A DNA stretch of 64,000 nucleotides from JAENWD01 sp963837165 (lineage in GTDB: Bacteria; Acidobacteriota; Vicinamibacteria; Vicinamibacterales; JAENWD01), in NCBI GenBank assembly GCA_963837165.1, contig CAWIMD010000003.1:558001-622000 (forward strand). The letters run 5' to 3'. The notes below the pieces were generated by a model, which did not search any database, was not told the DNA's origin, and worked only from the letters and a program-made list of their open reading frames with translations. Shown in pieces: positions 1-8,067 of this stretch. The translations under genes and the position numbers were made by a program. Every line of letters begins with the position of its first letter. The first letter of the stretch is position 1.

Positions 1-1
1 C

Positions 2-571
2 GACCTCGTGTTCCTGGCCGCACTGGCCCTCGGTCTGGGCGCGTTCTTCGTCGGCCGGGAGCCGGCGCAGGGGACCGCCCCCTACCCGTTCGCGGGCAAC
101 CTCGCCGCGGTCGCCAGCGGCGGCACCTGGGCCGCGACGGTCATGGGCTTGAGGTGGCTCGGCACGCGCTCGTCGGACTCGGCGGCCATCGAGCCCGCCC
201 TGCTGTTCGGCAGCGTCGTGGCCGCGCTCGCGACGCTGCCGCTCGCCCTGCCCGTGGTCGACGCGCGCACGGCGGACTGGCTCATCATCGGCGCGCTCGG
301 CGTCTTCCAGATCGGGCTGGCGTATGTCTGCCTGTCGAAGGGGATTCCCGGTGTGCCGGCCATCGAGGCGTCCCTGCTGCTCCTGCTCGAGCCGGTGCTC
401 AACCCGATCTGGTCGTGGATCGTGCACGGCGAAGCGCCAGGCGCCTGGCCGCTGGCGGGCGGCGCGCTGATCCTCACCGCAACGACCGCGCGCACGGCCT
501 GGGACGCGCGGCATCGGCGACGGCACGGTACGGTGGCGGAACTACCGCCAACCGAGCTGCCGCTGACCTGA
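2..571 (+). CDS. EamA/DMT-family transporter, C-terminal part (5' end outside window)
   Basis: This is the carboxy-terminal half of a drug/metabolite-transporter-superfamily permease; the open frame runs off the left edge, so no start is visible. The 189 residues hold about five hydrophobic segments. The last ones contain the EamA hallmark pattern: a Pro/Glu-rich turn (PAIEASLLLLLEPVLNPIW) followed by a glycine-rich final helix (GGALILTA). A short charged tail with Arg/His clusters follows, expected to be cytoplasmic. Members usually have ten helices in two EamA repeats and export small metabolites or amino acids, but nothing here identifies a substrate. The gene ends 10 bp before a pair of hairpin-bearing repeats. 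Confidence 0.8.
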   Translation, partial: DLVFLAALALGLGAFFVGREPAQGTAPYPFAGNLAAVASGGTWAATVMGLRWLGTRSSDSAAIEPALLFGSVVAALATLPLALPVVDARTADWLIIGALGVFQIGLAYVCLSKGIPGVPAIEASLLLLLEPVLNPIWSWIVHGEAPGAWPLAGGALILTATTARTAWDARHRRRHGTVAELPPTELPLT

Positions 572-580
572 CCACGGGGC

Positions 581-750
581 GCATGCAGCGCAGACCTTCA
601 GGTCTGCCCGCGCAGAGTTGGCAGGCCTGAAGGCCTGCGCTACACGAGAGCGCGCAGGCGGTTCAGCGCATGTAGCGCAGACCTTCAGGTCTGCCCGCGC
701 CGGCCGTTGGCAGGCCTGAAGGCGCTACACCAGGGCGCGCAGGCGGTTCA
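581..750. repeat. Two tandem ~85-bp copies, each with two TTCA/TGAA-loop hairpins
   Basis: Copies lie at 581-665 and 668-750. Each holds two hairpins: GCAGACC-TTCA-GGTCTGC (590-607, 677-694) and GCAGGCC-TGAA-GGCCTGC (621-638). In the second copy the right arm of the second hairpin has lost CTGC (710-723). Both copies end in the same sequence, GCGCGCAGGCGGTTCA. In copy two this overlaps the stop codon of the minus-strand gene that ends at 748. The hairpins sit between two convergent genes and may act as terminators or mRNA 3' stabilisers; no T-tract is present. Confidence 0.85.
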
Positions 751-1545
751 GTTCCACTCCGCCTTCAGGTGTTCCCATTCCGCCGTCATCACGGCGACGG
801 CGTCCGTGGTGTCGTGCGAGGGGCCGGCCAGCTCGCGGGCGCGCTCGGGGATGATGGCCGTCTGCACGAGGCGATCGAGGTCGGCGCGCAGGGCGGCCCC
901 GTGAGCCGGCAGCACGCGGGCGCGGAGCCAGCCGGCCACGGCGGCCGTCCAGGCCCGGTCGAGATCGCCCATCGAGCGTGCCGCGGCCGGCAGCCAGTAG
1001 GCCGCCGCCACCGAGGTCGGGCGCTCGCGCAGCTCCCCCTGCATCCGATCGACGATGCGCTGGTAGAGCTCGAAGCGGTGGACGGGCGTCACCTGCGCGT
1101 GGAGGTCCATCGAGGTAGCCCACCAGTCCAGCACGCGGTCCCGGGGGGTGTCGGGCACGTCCGGTCGGGCGAGCGCCGTGTCGAACAGCTCGGCTGCTGC
1201 GCCATAGCGTTCGTCGAGGAACAGCCACTCGCCGAGGCCGACGGTCAGCTCCGTCTGCTCATCGGAAGGCAACTTGGAGGCGTCCACGGCGCGAAGCGCC
1301 GCCCGGGCCGCCGTCAGGTTCGTTGCGTCGTGCGTCTGGCGGTAGCGTTCGAGGTTGGCTCGCGCGACGATCAGCGCGGCCTCGTCGGCGACCTGACGGT
1401 CGGACTGGACGGCCGCGGCCGACTTTATCGCCAGCTCATACAGCTCCTGGTTGTAGAACATCCGGGCCTGGGCCAGCCGGTCGTCGGCGAACGCCGGACT
1501 GGCGGCCAGGATCAGGCCGAGGAGGGCCGCGAGGCGGGGCCACAT
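748..1545 (-). CDS. Secreted helical-repeat (TPR-like) protein of unknown function
   Basis: The 265-residue product starts with a clear signal peptide (Met-Trp-Pro-Arg, a hydrophobic stretch rich in Leu/Ala, then AFA before residue 21), so it should be exported. The rest is Ala/Leu/Arg-rich and helical, with spaced patterns (LYELAIKSAA, RYGAAAELFD, LDRAWTAAV) resembling degenerate TPR units. No catalytic motif or metal-binding cluster is visible. It faces the EamA gene across the hairpin repeats and is divergent from pcnB. Its stop codon lies in the last bases of the second hairpin-repeat copy. Function not recognised; a scaffold or envelope-assembly role is only a guess from the TPR-like pattern. 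Confidence 0.7.
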   Translation of the reverse strand: MWPRLAALLGLILAASPAFADDRLAQARMFYNQELYELAIKSAAAVQSDRQVADEAALIVARANLERYRQTHDATNLTAARAALRAVDASKLPSDEQTELTVGLGEWLFLDERYGAAAELFDTALARPDVPDTPRDRVLDWWATSMDLHAQVTPVHRFELYQRIVDRMQGELRERPTSVAAAYWLPAAARSMGDLDRAWTAAVAGWLRARVLPAHGAALRADLDRLVQTAIIPERARELAGPSHDTTDAVAVMTAEWEHLKAEWN

Positions 1546-1636
1546 GCCGCCCCATCGTACCTACAGGCGGGGCAGGCTGCAAGCCATAACTCCTGCAATC
1601 GCAGTAACTTGGTCCGCGCCTCCGGGAACCGTTTGA

Positions 1637-1642
1637 TAGAAT
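1637..1642 (+). promoter_or_regulatory. Candidate -10 element (TAGAAT) for pcnB
   Basis: TAGAAT ends 12 bp before the ATG of poly(A) polymerase and no Shine-Dalgarno sequence intervenes. If transcription starts about 7 bp downstream, the leader would be about 5 nt. No convincing -35 element is present at 17 bp spacing. Confidence 0.45.
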
Positions 1643-1654
1643 GCCCGCCTGGGC

Positions 1655-2959
1655 ATGGTGACCCCCACGATCATTCCCCGCGCCGATCACGGCATTTCGC
1701 GATCGCGAATCGACCCCGACGCGCTTCGCGTGCTGAACCGACTGCACCAGTTCGACCACACCGCGTACCTCGTCGGAGGCAGCGTGCGGGATCTGCTGCT
1801 CGGGCGTCGGCCGAAGGACTTCGACATCGGCACGTCGGCGCATCCGCAGGAGGTCAAGCGCCTGTTCCGCAACTGCTGGATCATCGGGCGCCGGTTCCGG
1901 CTCGTGCACGTCAAGTTCGGTACGAAGACGATCGAGGTCGCGACGTTCCGGCGTCAGCTGAGCGAGGAAGAGCTCGCCGAGCAGGAGGCGGCCGCACGGG
2001 AGGCGGCGGAGATGGCGCAGGCCGAGGCGCCCGGCCGCCGCGATCACCAGCGGGCGCACCCGCGCGACAACACGTTCGGCACGCCCGAGCAGGACGCGTT
2101 CCGCCGCGACTTCACGGTGAACGCGCTCTTCTACGACATCGGCACCTTCGCCATCATCGACTACGTCGGCGGCATCGGCGACCTGGAGGCGCATGTCATC
2201 AGGTCCATCGGCGATCCGAACGTCAGGTTCGAGGAGGACCCGGTCCGGATGCTGCGCGCCATCGTCCTGGCCGCCCGGCTGGACTTCACGGTCGATCCGC
2301 CGGTCGTTGACGCTATCCGCCGGCACGCACACCTGATCGGCCAGGCCTCGCCGGCGCGGCTGCTGGAGGAGTTCTACAAGATCCTGCGGTCGGGCTCGTC
2401 CGAGCGCGCGTTCCGGCAGCTGGCCGAAGTGGGGCTGCTCCAGCACCTGGCGCCCGAGCTGCTGAAGGACGGCGGGCAGGCACTCTGGCCGTTCACCGCC
2501 GCGCTCGACGGCTACCGGCGTCGCTTCGAGGCCACTCCCGAATCACTGACCAACCCGATCCTGCTCGGCACGATGCTCGTTCCCCAGGGGTTCACGGCCG
2601 GCCGCCGGCCCCGCCGGTTCGAGGACGGCACCGAACCGGAACGCGAGCCCCCTGCCGTGCTGGGGCGCATGCAGCTCCCGCGGCGCGACGTGGAGCGATT
2701 GCGCCAGATTATCGGCCTGCAGCATCGGCTGATGGATCTGGAGGCCTCGCCGCGCGCGCGCCGGGCGCTGATCCACCGTGGTCCCTTCGGCGAGGCGCTG
2801 ACCTGGCTCGAGGTCCATGGGCGCGTCCCGGAGGTGCACGAGCACTGGAAGGGATTCCTCGAGGCGGCGGATCTTCCGCAGGCACCGGTCGTGGCCGATC
2901 GGTCGCGGCGGCGTCGGCGGCGGCGCGGGCGTCGCCGGCGCGAACCCGAAGGGCAGTGA
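1655..2959 (+). CDS. pcnB: Poly(A) polymerase / CCA-adding-family nucleotidyltransferase (PcnB type)
   Basis: This class II nucleotidyltransferase adds 3' poly(A) tails to RNA and so promotes RNA decay. The signature GGSVRDLLLG begins at residue 41, and the catalytic acidic pair DFD follows at 55-57 within RRPKDFDIGTS. The RRDFTVNALFYD motif of the neck/palm lies near residue 150, followed by the RNA-binding helical region (EEDPVRMLRAIVLAARLDF). At 434 residues it is close to the usual PcnB length. The tail is a run of Arg residues, as in bacterial poly(A) polymerases rather than tRNA CCA enzymes. An Ala/Glu-rich insert near residues 105-135 is larger than usual. The start was chosen as the first ATG after a -10-like hexamer. 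Confidence 0.9.
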   Translation: MVTPTIIPRADHGISRSRIDPDALRVLNRLHQFDHTAYLVGGSVRDLLLGRRPKDFDIGTSAHPQEVKRLFRNCWIIGRRFRLVHVKFGTKTIEVATFRRQLSEEELAEQEAAAREAAEMAQAEAPGRRDHQRAHPRDNTFGTPEQDAFRRDFTVNALFYDIGTFAIIDYVGGIGDLEAHVIRSIGDPNVRFEEDPVRMLRAIVLAARLDFTVDPPVVDAIRRHAHLIGQASPARLLEEFYKILRSGSSERAFRQLAEVGLLQHLAPELLKDGGQALWPFTAALDGYRRRFEATPESLTNPILLGTMLVPQGFTAGRRPRRFEDGTEPEREPPAVLGRMQLPRRDVERLRQIIGLQHRLMDLEASPRARRALIHRGPFGEALTWLEVHGRVPEVHEHWKGFLEAADLPQAPVVADRSRRRRRRRGRRRREPEGQ

Positions 2960-2969
2960 GGGTCGTCGT

Positions 2970-3007
2970 CAGTTTTCAGTTGTCAGTTTTCAGTTTTCAG
3001 CTATCAG
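2970..3007. repeat. Heptamer array, CAGTTTT-type, 5 units
   Basis: Five successive 7-bp units (CAGTTTT, CAGTTGT, CAGTTTT, CAGTTTT, CAGCTAT) and a final CAG start 10 bp after the pcnB stop codon. The AT-rich unit differs strongly in composition from the surrounding DNA. Confidence 0.85.
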
Positions 3008-3150
3008 ACTTCACACTGCCGCAACAACGACGCCACTGACGAGTTAGCCAACCGTGCCACGGCCCGACGGTCTCGTGTGATGGTCCGCTGCCTTCGTCAT
3101 CCCTCAGAGGCAGGGCGCGCGCTTCGCGGAAACGAACGGTTACCCTCAAA

Positions 3151-3179
3151 TTGACATTCGCTCCCACACTCCCTAGACT
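3151..3179 (+). promoter_or_regulatory. Sigma-70-type promoter of the padR gene
   Basis: A perfect TTGACA (3151-3156) and TAGACT (3174-3179) are separated by 17 bp, the optimal spacing. The ATG of padR begins 6 bp after the -10 element, so the predicted transcript has essentially no leader. PadR regulators commonly repress their own promoter, so this is also the likely operator region. Confidence 0.75.
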
Positions 3180-3185
3180 CACTAG

Positions 3186-3512
3186 ATGTCGACAAAAGAG
3201 CGACGAGTCGAGTTGCTCCAAGGAACGCTCGACCTGTTGATCCTCCGAACGCTACGTCTCGGCCCAGCCCACGGTCATGCCATCACGAAGGCGATCGAGC
3301 GGTCGTCGGACGATGTGCTCCAAGTTGAGCAGGGTTCCTTGTATCCGGCTCTCCACCGGTTACTCAAAAGGGGCTGGATCACGTTTGATCGCGGCACGTC
3401 CGAGAACAATCGCCGCGCGAAGTACTACCGGCTGACGCCCAAGGGGCGCCGGCAGCTCACGGTCGAAACGAGCAAATGGAAGACGCTCGCGCGGGCAATC
3501 GCGCGCGTTTGA
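3186..3512 (+). CDS. PadR-family transcriptional regulator
   Basis: This 108-residue protein is a winged-helix repressor of the short PadR (subfamily 2) type. The family pattern is intact: LLQGTLDLLILRTL at the start of helix 1, HGHAITKAIE, then the recognition segment QGSLYPALHRLLKRGWI, and the wing ending in KYYRLTPKGRRQL. The C-terminal dimerisation helix is short. PadR genes next to ADOP-type permeases are a recurrent arrangement in Acidobacteriota, and here the broken permease starts 7 bp after the stop codon. The likely target is its own promoter and thus the permease. The inducing ligand cannot be inferred. Confidence 0.9.
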   Translation: MSTKERRVELLQGTLDLLILRTLRLGPAHGHAITKAIERSSDDVLQVEQGSLYPALHRLLKRGWITFDRGTSENNRRAKYYRLTPKGRRQLTVETSKWKTLARAIARV

Positions 3513-3519
3513 GGCCGGC

Positions 3520-6143
3520 TTGAGCCGTCGCGATCATCTCGACGGCTTGGACGACGGGATCCGCGATCACCTCGAACGCGACACGCAAGAGCACATCGAC
3601 CGTGGGATGACGCCGGATGCCGCACGTGATGCGGCACGTCGGAAGTTCGGCAACGTCGCGCTTGTGAAAGAAGACGTGCGTGCCGTCACGATCCCCGTCT
3701 GGCTCGATCAATTGTCGCAGGACCTTCGCTATGCGCTGCGTATCTTCCGTCGGAGCCCCGGTTTCGCCGCGACGGCTGTCGTCTCCCTGGCAGTCGGGGT
3801 TGCCGCCGCTACAGGGGTGTTCAGCATCGTGAATGCGGCATTACTGCATCCCTTCCCATTCGCCGACATCAATCGGATCGTCAGGCTTGACATGATCGAC
3901 AAGGGCAAGCCGCGTGGTCTGTTTGTCACGGCGCGACAGCTCGTCGCCCTTCAACACAGCGAAGTCTTGGACGGCGCCTTCGCCTCGAACACCTGGGAGA
4001 TGACGCTGACCGGCCAGGACCTCCCAGAAGCGGTGCCCACCCAGTTTTTTCAGCAAACGGTTTGAACGTACTCGGTGTTCCGCCCCTCCTCGGACGAGTC
4101 TTCAACGAGGCGGACGGGCCGGCGGGCGAGCAGCCCCAACGGGTCGTCGTGCTCACCTATCGGTTCTGGCAGCGACACTTCGGCGGGCGGCCTGAGGCCG
4201 TGGGGCAGACCCTCTCATTTAAACCGCGAACCCTACACCGTAATTGGCGTGCTGCCACGTCAATACTTTTACACGGGTCCGCAGATTCTCGTTCCCATTC
4301 ATCTCGCGTTCGATCCGAACCTCGCATGGAGCGTCCAGGCCCGTCTCAAGCGGGGCGTCACTCCACGCATGGCCGAACAGCGACTTCAGCCGCTCTTCGA
4401 CCAATTCGCCAAGGAGCCCCCGCAACGCTTTCCGAAGGAGGTGCGTCCGCTCGTACGAACTCTGGTGGAGACACAATGGGCGGCCGGCTTTGTGCCGACC
4501 CTCCTGTTGATCTTCGCGGCGTCTATGTTGCTGCTCCTGCTCGCATGCGCGAACGTGTCCATCCTGCTGTTGGCGCGCGGGACCTCGCGGGCGCATGAGT
4601 TCGCCGTGCGAGCCGCCATCGGGGCAAGTCGTGGACGGTTGATGAGGCAGCTCCTCGTGGAATCGCTGCTCCTGGCATTCGCCGGCGCCGCACTGGGCGT
4701 TGCGGCGGGTTACTGGGGCCTGCCGGCTATGCTCAGGCTCTTGCCCCCCAATTCGGTTCCGGTCGGGAACCTCATGGCCGTGCCCGTCAATGTACCGGTC
4801 TTGCTGTTCAGTGCGGGCCTTGGCGATGGCGTCGGCGCTGGTCTTTGGACTGTCACCGGCCTTGTCGTTTTCGCGCCCACGCCTGACGGCGACTGCCCGG
4901 ACGACCGCCGGCGTCGAAAGCCGGCGAGTGCATCATCTCCTGCTCGCGGCTCAAATTGCGCTGACGGTGCTGTTGCTCGCGGGCACCGGCGCGGCCGTCC
5001 GGGTGCTCATGGGTCTGTACCGGACATCGCTTGGCTACGATCCGCACCATGTGATCATCGCGTCGATCAACCTTCCAGACAGATCAGCGCCCACGACCAG
5101 TCACACGGAATGGGCCGACCGCGCCACGTTCTATGAGCGCCTCCGGAATCGAATGGCAGACGTGCCCCAAGTCGAATCGGTCGCGCTCGCCACCTACAGC
5201 GGGATACCACCCCGGTCGGGCGAACGGTCGGTGGTCGACGTTCCCGGACGGGACATGACAGGAGACGAGGCACCGATTCTCCAACGGATCAGCGCCCACT
5301 ACTTTGCGACGATGAAGATCCCGCTCATTCGAGGCCGCGTGTGGTCAGATTCAGAGAGTGCCGGAACGCCCCACGTCGCCGTCGTCAACCAAACGATGGC
5401 TCGTGAGCTGTGGCTTGACGAATCCGCGATTGGACGGCGAGTTCGGATGCCCGAGTACGTCAAGTCACCCACCTATTTCAGGCTGGCGGCGCCCGGCAGC
5501 GACGGCTGGTTCGAGATCATCGGTGTGGTCGGCGACACACCCAACGTCGGTCTCCATGAGCCGCCGGCGCCGTCGATCTACGTGCCGTACACGCTCATGT
5601 TGAGCGATTCCCTGAATGTGATCCTGCGGACGAGTCGCGATCCACTGTCGATGACCCGATCGACGGGAGGCGGTGCGTACCGTCGATCCAAATCAACCAG
5701 TGAACGTGGTACGCACAGCGGAAGACGAGCTGGCAAGCGCGGGTTGGGCCCGTGAACGGTTCGTGACGCTGCTGTTGCTCGGCTTCGCGGTGTTTGCGCT
5801 GATGCTTGCAGTCGTCGGGCTCTACAGTGTCGTGTCGTACGCGGTGTCGTGCCGGTTCAAGGAATTTGGCATCCGTATGGCGCTCGGTGCCGGTCGCGGG
5901 CGCATCGTCAACGCTGCGGTGCAGCCGGCGGTCCTGGCCATCGTCGCGGGCCTCTTCGCTGGTCTCGCATTGAGCGTGGGGCTTAACAAGGTTGTCGCCC
6001 AGTGGTCGATCGGCAATCTGAACGATCCGGTCGTGCTCGTCGCCGTCAGCCTGGTGCTGTGTGTCGTGACGATGATGTCCGCCGCGATTCCAGCGAACCG
6101 AGCGGCCTCGATTCAGCCGGCAGACGCGCTTCGGATCGACTGA
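3520..6143 (+). pseudogene. ADOP-type ABC transporter permease (MacB/FtsX-like), broken by four frameshifts
   Basis: Joining successive frames gives a nearly complete acidobacterial duplicated-ORF permease. It has the N-terminal soluble segment (IRDHLERDTQEHIDRGM, then ARRKFGN), a first membrane helix (GFAATAVVSLAVGV), a MacB periplasmic core, the FtsX block (ACANVSILLLARG, RAAIGASRGRLMRQLL), a second periplasmic core and a second FtsX block ending PADALRID. The frame changes near 4045-4050 (T6 where T7 is needed), 4217 (an extra T), 4820 (an extra T or G) and 5668 (an extra G). It begins with TTG just after padR. Neighbouring genes are intact, which favours true decay, although short homopolymers are also where sequencing errors occur. 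Confidence 0.85.
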
Positions 6144-6397
6144 ACAAAGGCCTGCCGCGCCGATCGAGTGGCGCGCCGATGGTGTAGGGAGCCACTGGTT
6201 TTCGGTTGATGCGCAGCGCCGCTGGTTGCTTCACTCGAAATCTTTCTCTCGGAGGGATGTGGCGTCGTTATGTGGGTCGGTAATGAGTAACGCCGCAGGG
6301 GTTTCCGAGTCGGACATCCTTCCCGTTACGGGAACGCCGCGGCCTGTCACCGTGCTGCCGGACATCCGCTGGGCAGCGGCGCCCGCGTGTCTTCAGC

Positions 6398-6560
6398 TCA
6401 CGACGCGGGCGGGACGAGCGGCTCCGGTGATGCGACGCGCTTCGGGAGATCTGCGGCTACCACCTGCCAGACGATGTCCTCGTCCACGCCGAGGTAGTCG
6501 TGCACGACCTTGTGCCGCATCCCGATGATGTTCTCTGGACGAGATGAATCGGATGCCATG
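6398..6560 (-). pseudogene. Remnant of a HepT-like (DUF86) HEPN toxin, C-terminal part
   Basis: The last ~45 residues match the end of HepT/DUF86 proteins. They carry the pattern ENIIGMRHKVVHDYLGVD followed by EDIVWQVVAADLP, including the R-x4-H RNase motif of HEPN domains (here RHKVVH). Upstream the expected helical N-terminal part cannot be followed in one frame, and about ten extra residues precede the motif. No partner MNT nucleotidyltransferase (HepT antitoxin) is present. The roughly 510-bp region between the ADOP pseudogene and the MFS gene holds nothing else recognisable, so this looks like a toxin-antitoxin scar. Confidence 0.6.
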
Positions 6561-6657
6561 GAGCGACGGGATGTCGCCCAAGGTGCTCTGGGATGCCGTT
6601 CGGACGGCGGCCGCGCACGCCCGGATCGACAGGCTGGCCCACGCCGTAACCAAGACG

Positions 6658-8067
6658 CTAACTGGCGGACGGATTCGTCGGCTCGCTGGCTCCGCCCGAC
6701 GGATTGCGGATCCCGGCCGCCGAGACGATGCCGCCTGCAACGAGCAGAGCGGCGCTGAATTCCAAGCCCGCGTGAAATCCCGCAACCGTCAGCTTCGAAC
6801 CGACGATGATGCCGATGACGGCAATCGCGACCAGCCCGGCCAGCCGCGACGCCGCGTTGTTGACGGCGGAGGCGATGCCCGACTGCTGCTTGTCGACGGC
6901 CCCGAGAATCGCCGCCGTCAGCGGCGCGACGGTCAGCGAAAGGCCCACGCCAAAAAGCAGCACCCCTGGAAGCAGATCGGTCCAATAGCGTGCCGCCTCG
7001 TCCAGACGGAGCATCAGGAGGCAGCCCAGGCCGCCGACCACGGGGCCTGCGGCCATGAACTGTCGGGGGCCGAACCTTCCGGCCAGTTTCCCGAAGTACG
7101 ACGACAGAAGAAACATCAGCGCGGTGACGGGAAGAAACGTGAGCCCGGCGCTCAATGCGGAATAGCCGGCGATCTCCTGAACGAAGATCGTGACGAGAAA
7201 CGTCGAGACGGACAGGCCGCCGTAGATGAGCACGGTCGCGATATTGCCCACGCGGAAATTCCGGTTGGCAAACAGCGCCACCGGAACCATCGGCTGTGTC
7301 GCACGCTGCTCGTACCAGACAAAGACGCTGAGTGCCAGCAGACCGATGCTCAACGGCATCACGATCAACGGGCTCGTCCAACCTCGTTGGGGCTGCTCGA
7401 TCAGGGCGTACATGACCATCCCCAGGCCGAGCGCGCCGAGGAGCGCGCCAACCCCATCCACGGCATTCTGCCCTCTCGCGTGTGGTGCCGCCTCGAGCGG
7501 GCGCATGAGCCAGAGAGTGAGCCCAATAGGCAGCACGTTGATGCCGAAGATAGCGCGCCACGAGATGGCGTCCACCAGAAAGCCTCCGACCAACGGACCG
7601 ATCACCGCCGCGACGACCGTCCAGGACGTCCACGTGCCGATGGCCGACCCCTCCTCGGCGCCGGAGAAGTTCGCCATGATCAGTGCGAGGGAGCTCGGCA
7701 CGAGGAGCGCGCCGGCGGCGCCCTGAAACGCCCGCATGACCTGGAGAAAGAACAGGTTCGGTGCCAGCGCGCACAACGTCGACGCCACGCCGAATCCGAT
7801 CAGGCCGATGGTGAGAATGCGCTCGCGTCCAAGCATGTCCGAAAGGGATCCGGCCAGCAGCATGAGCGACCCCAGTGTCAGGAGATACGCATTCACGACC
7901 CACTGCTGGGAGGTCAGCCCGCCGCCGAGATCCCGCGCAATCGCCGGCAGGGCCACGTTGACGATGAATCCGTCCAGAAATGACACCAGCGAAGCCAGGA
8001 TGCTCACGAGCAGCACGCGCTTTTGTCGCGATGAATATGACCTCACGCCGGTTGCCCCGCCATTCAC
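6658..8067 (-). CDS. DHA2-family MFS exporter (EmrB/QacA-like, 14 helices)
   Basis: This 469-residue multidrug-type exporter should sit in the inner membrane and use the proton gradient. Helix 1 carries the DHA2 pattern SFLDGFIVNVALPAIARDL, followed by WVVNAYLLTLGSLMLLAGSLSD and the loop motif LGRERILTIG. The following hydrophobic segments fit a fourteen-helix protein, including a PVVGGLGC-type motif in the second half. The start is a GTG overlapping the TGA of the upstream kinase gene (GTGA), so translation is probably coupled. The coupling suggests kinase-controlled or co-expressed export. The substrate is unknown. The tail is Ser/Pro/Thr rich and lacks a soluble domain. Confidence 0.88.
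   Translation of the reverse strand: MNGGATGVRSYSSRQKRVLLVSILASLVSFLDGFIVNVALPAIARDLGGGLTSQQWVVNAYLLTLGSLMLLAGSLSDMLGRERILTIGLIGFGVASTLCALAPNLFFLQVMRAFQGAAGALLVPSSLALIMANFSGAEEGSAIGTWTSWTVVAAVIGPLVGGFLVDAISWRAIFGINVLPIGLTLWLMRPLEAAPHARGQNAVDGVGALLGALGLGMVMYALIEQPQRGWTSPLIVMPLSIGLLALSVFVWYEQRATQPMVPVALFANRNFRVGNIATVLIYGGLSVSTFLVTIFVQEIAGYSALSAGLTFLPVTALMFLLSSYFGKLAGRFGPRQFMAAGPVVGGLGCLLMLRLDEAARYWTDLLPGVLLFGVGLSLTVAPLTAAILGAVDKQQSGIASAVNNAASRLAGLVAIAVIGIIVGSKLTVAGFHAGLEFSAALLVAGGIVSAAGIRNPSGGASEPTNPSAS

Noticed and set aside
3520..6143. Programmed frameshifting in the ADOP permease
   Set aside because: Four shifts of mixed direction (-1, +1, +1, +1) without slippery heptamers or stimulatory structures do not fit programmed recoding.
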